Assembly: GCA_021822115.1 (NCBI GenBank)
Contig: JAJZSA010000095.1
Location: 1 to 5,640, forward strand
Source of the DNA: Pseudomonadota bacterium
GTDB lineage: Bacteria; Pseudomonadota; Gammaproteobacteria; Burkholderiales; Gallionellaceae
Direction of reading: 5' to 3'
DNA length: 5,640 bases
The notes below the pieces were generated by a model, which saw only the letters and a list, made by a program, of their open reading frames with translations, was not told the DNA's origin and ran no database searches. The position numbers were made by a program, and so were the translations under genes. The stretch's first letter is position 1. Every line of letters starts with the position of its first letter. Below, piece after piece: positions 4,977 through 5,640 of this stretch.

Positions 4977-5640
4977 ATGAAAAAACTGCTCGCCAACTGG
5001 CGCTGGCTCATCCCGCTGCTGCTGTGGAGCGCGGATGCGCACGCATGGGGTCTGTATACCCACGTTTACTTCGCGCAGATGCTGCTGTGGGCGGTGCCGC
5101 TGAGCGATGCGCGCTACCGGCGCGCCATCCGCAACTTCCCGCGTCTGGTGCTGGCCGGCGCCTGCCTGCCCGATCTTGCCCTGTGGAGCGACCGCTCCTG
5201 GGGTCAACCGTTCTCCACCACCCACCAGTGGCAACGCGCGCGCGACCTGCTGGAGAACGCGCAGAGCGACGAGGATTACGCACTCTCGCTCGGCTTCGTC
5301 AGCCACCTGCTGGTAGACGTGATCGCGCACAACCACTTCGTGCCGGCACACGAGAAGCTATGGGGCAACGTGCCGGTGCTCACCCACGCCGCCTGCGAAT
5401 GGGCGATGGACATGCACATCCGTCCGCAACTGTTCGCGCAACCGAGCGCACTGCTGCGCACGCATCGCGCCGAACTGGCCGACTACGTCACGCGTCATTT
5501 CGCCTGTCCCGCCGTCATCGCCCAGCGCAGCATCGACATGCTGGCCGGCGCGGAAGGGTTGCTGCGCGGCAGCCGCCTGTCTCACCTGTGCCATTACGGC
5601 GCACTGCGTTTCGATAGCGGTGTGGCGCGCCGCTTCAACT
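4977..5640 (+). CDS. Secreted zinc-dependent phospholipase C / S1-P1 nuclease-fold protein (3' end outside window)
   Basis: The frame is open from ATG 4977 to the window end (221 codons), so the C-terminus is missing. Residues 1-23 form a signal peptide (MKK, hydrophobic core, cleavage after AHA), leaving Trp24 as the mature N-terminus. The mature part fits the zinc-dependent phospholipase C family (PF00882 type). Candidate zinc ligands occur in the order known for Bacillus cereus phospholipase C: Trp24 (free amino group), His29, Asp66 in LPD, His83, His110 and Asp114 in GFVSHLLVD, His120 (or His118) in AHNHF, then His137 and Glu141 in THAACE. The 4-, 6- and 4-residue spacings in the last three groups match that enzyme. 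The product should act in the periplasm or outside the cell; whether it cleaves phospholipid, nucleic acid or another phosphodiester cannot be told. It is transcribed divergently from glk and has no clear Shine-Dalgarno. The start is chosen because it gives an intact signal peptide. Confidence 0.85.
   Translation, partial: MKKLLANWRWLIPLLLWSADAHAWGLYTHVYFAQMLLWAVPLSDARYRRAIRNFPRLVLAGACLPDLALWSDRSWGQPFSTTHQWQRARDLLENAQSDEDYALSLGFVSHLLVDVIAHNHFVPAHEKLWGNVPVLTHAACEWAMDMHIRPQLFAQPSALLRTHRAELADYVTRHFACPAVIAQRSIDMLAGAEGLLRGSRLSHLCHYGALRFDSGVARRFN

Noticed and set aside
4925..5617. A 230-codon + strand frame overlapping the phospholipase C-like gene
   Set aside because: It is Arg- and Ala-rich with no recognisable domain, whereas the frame starting at 4977 has a signal peptide and a complete metal-ligand set and covers the same bases.
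4978..5640. Signal peptide plus Cys residues considered as a possible lipoprotein
   Set aside because: No lipobox Cys is present near the cleavage region; the AHA|W site is a standard signal peptidase I site.

Overview
The window looks like the chromosome of a GC-rich Gram-negative proteobacterium. Evidence for this is the pair of lipoprotein signal peptides with a Leu-Ala-Gly-Cys lipobox, an E. coli-type glucokinase, a SulP transporter with a STAS domain, and dense coding with strong G/C bias at third codon positions. A betaproteobacterium (for example the Gallionellales/Nitrosomonadales side) fits the gene style, but this is an impression, not a demonstrated placement. I see no mobile element, tRNA, rRNA or CRISPR array.

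Region 1 (1-2124, + strand) is a cell-envelope gene cluster. It holds the 3' end of an unrecognised gene, a secreted FecR-domain protein with a charged helical tail, an LPP20-type lipoprotein, and a 52-residue lipoprotein too small for routine gene calling. The last three share a short Trp/Phe-, Gln- and Asp-Glu-rich helical motif. The small lipoprotein looks like a miniature of its neighbour: a lipobox plus the neighbour's C-terminal tail. This is the part of the window most likely to hold an undescribed functional unit. No function can be read from the sequence beyond periplasm/outer-membrane location.

Region 2 (2125-2165) is a strong hairpin between convergent genes, probably a shared terminator.

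Region 3 (2166-4865, - strand) is a probable two-gene operon: glucokinase (glk) followed 24 nt later by a SulP-family anion transporter with a C-terminal STAS domain. The transporter's Shine-Dalgarno sequence lies unusually far from the only usable start codon, with a small potential hairpin between them.

Region 4 (4866-4976) is a short divergent intergenic region with a candidate glk promoter. Region 5 (4977 to the window end, + strand, 3' incomplete) encodes a secreted zinc-dependent phospholipase C/S1-P1-nuclease-fold protein. It retains the full set of metal ligands, including a tryptophan placed to become the mature N-terminus.
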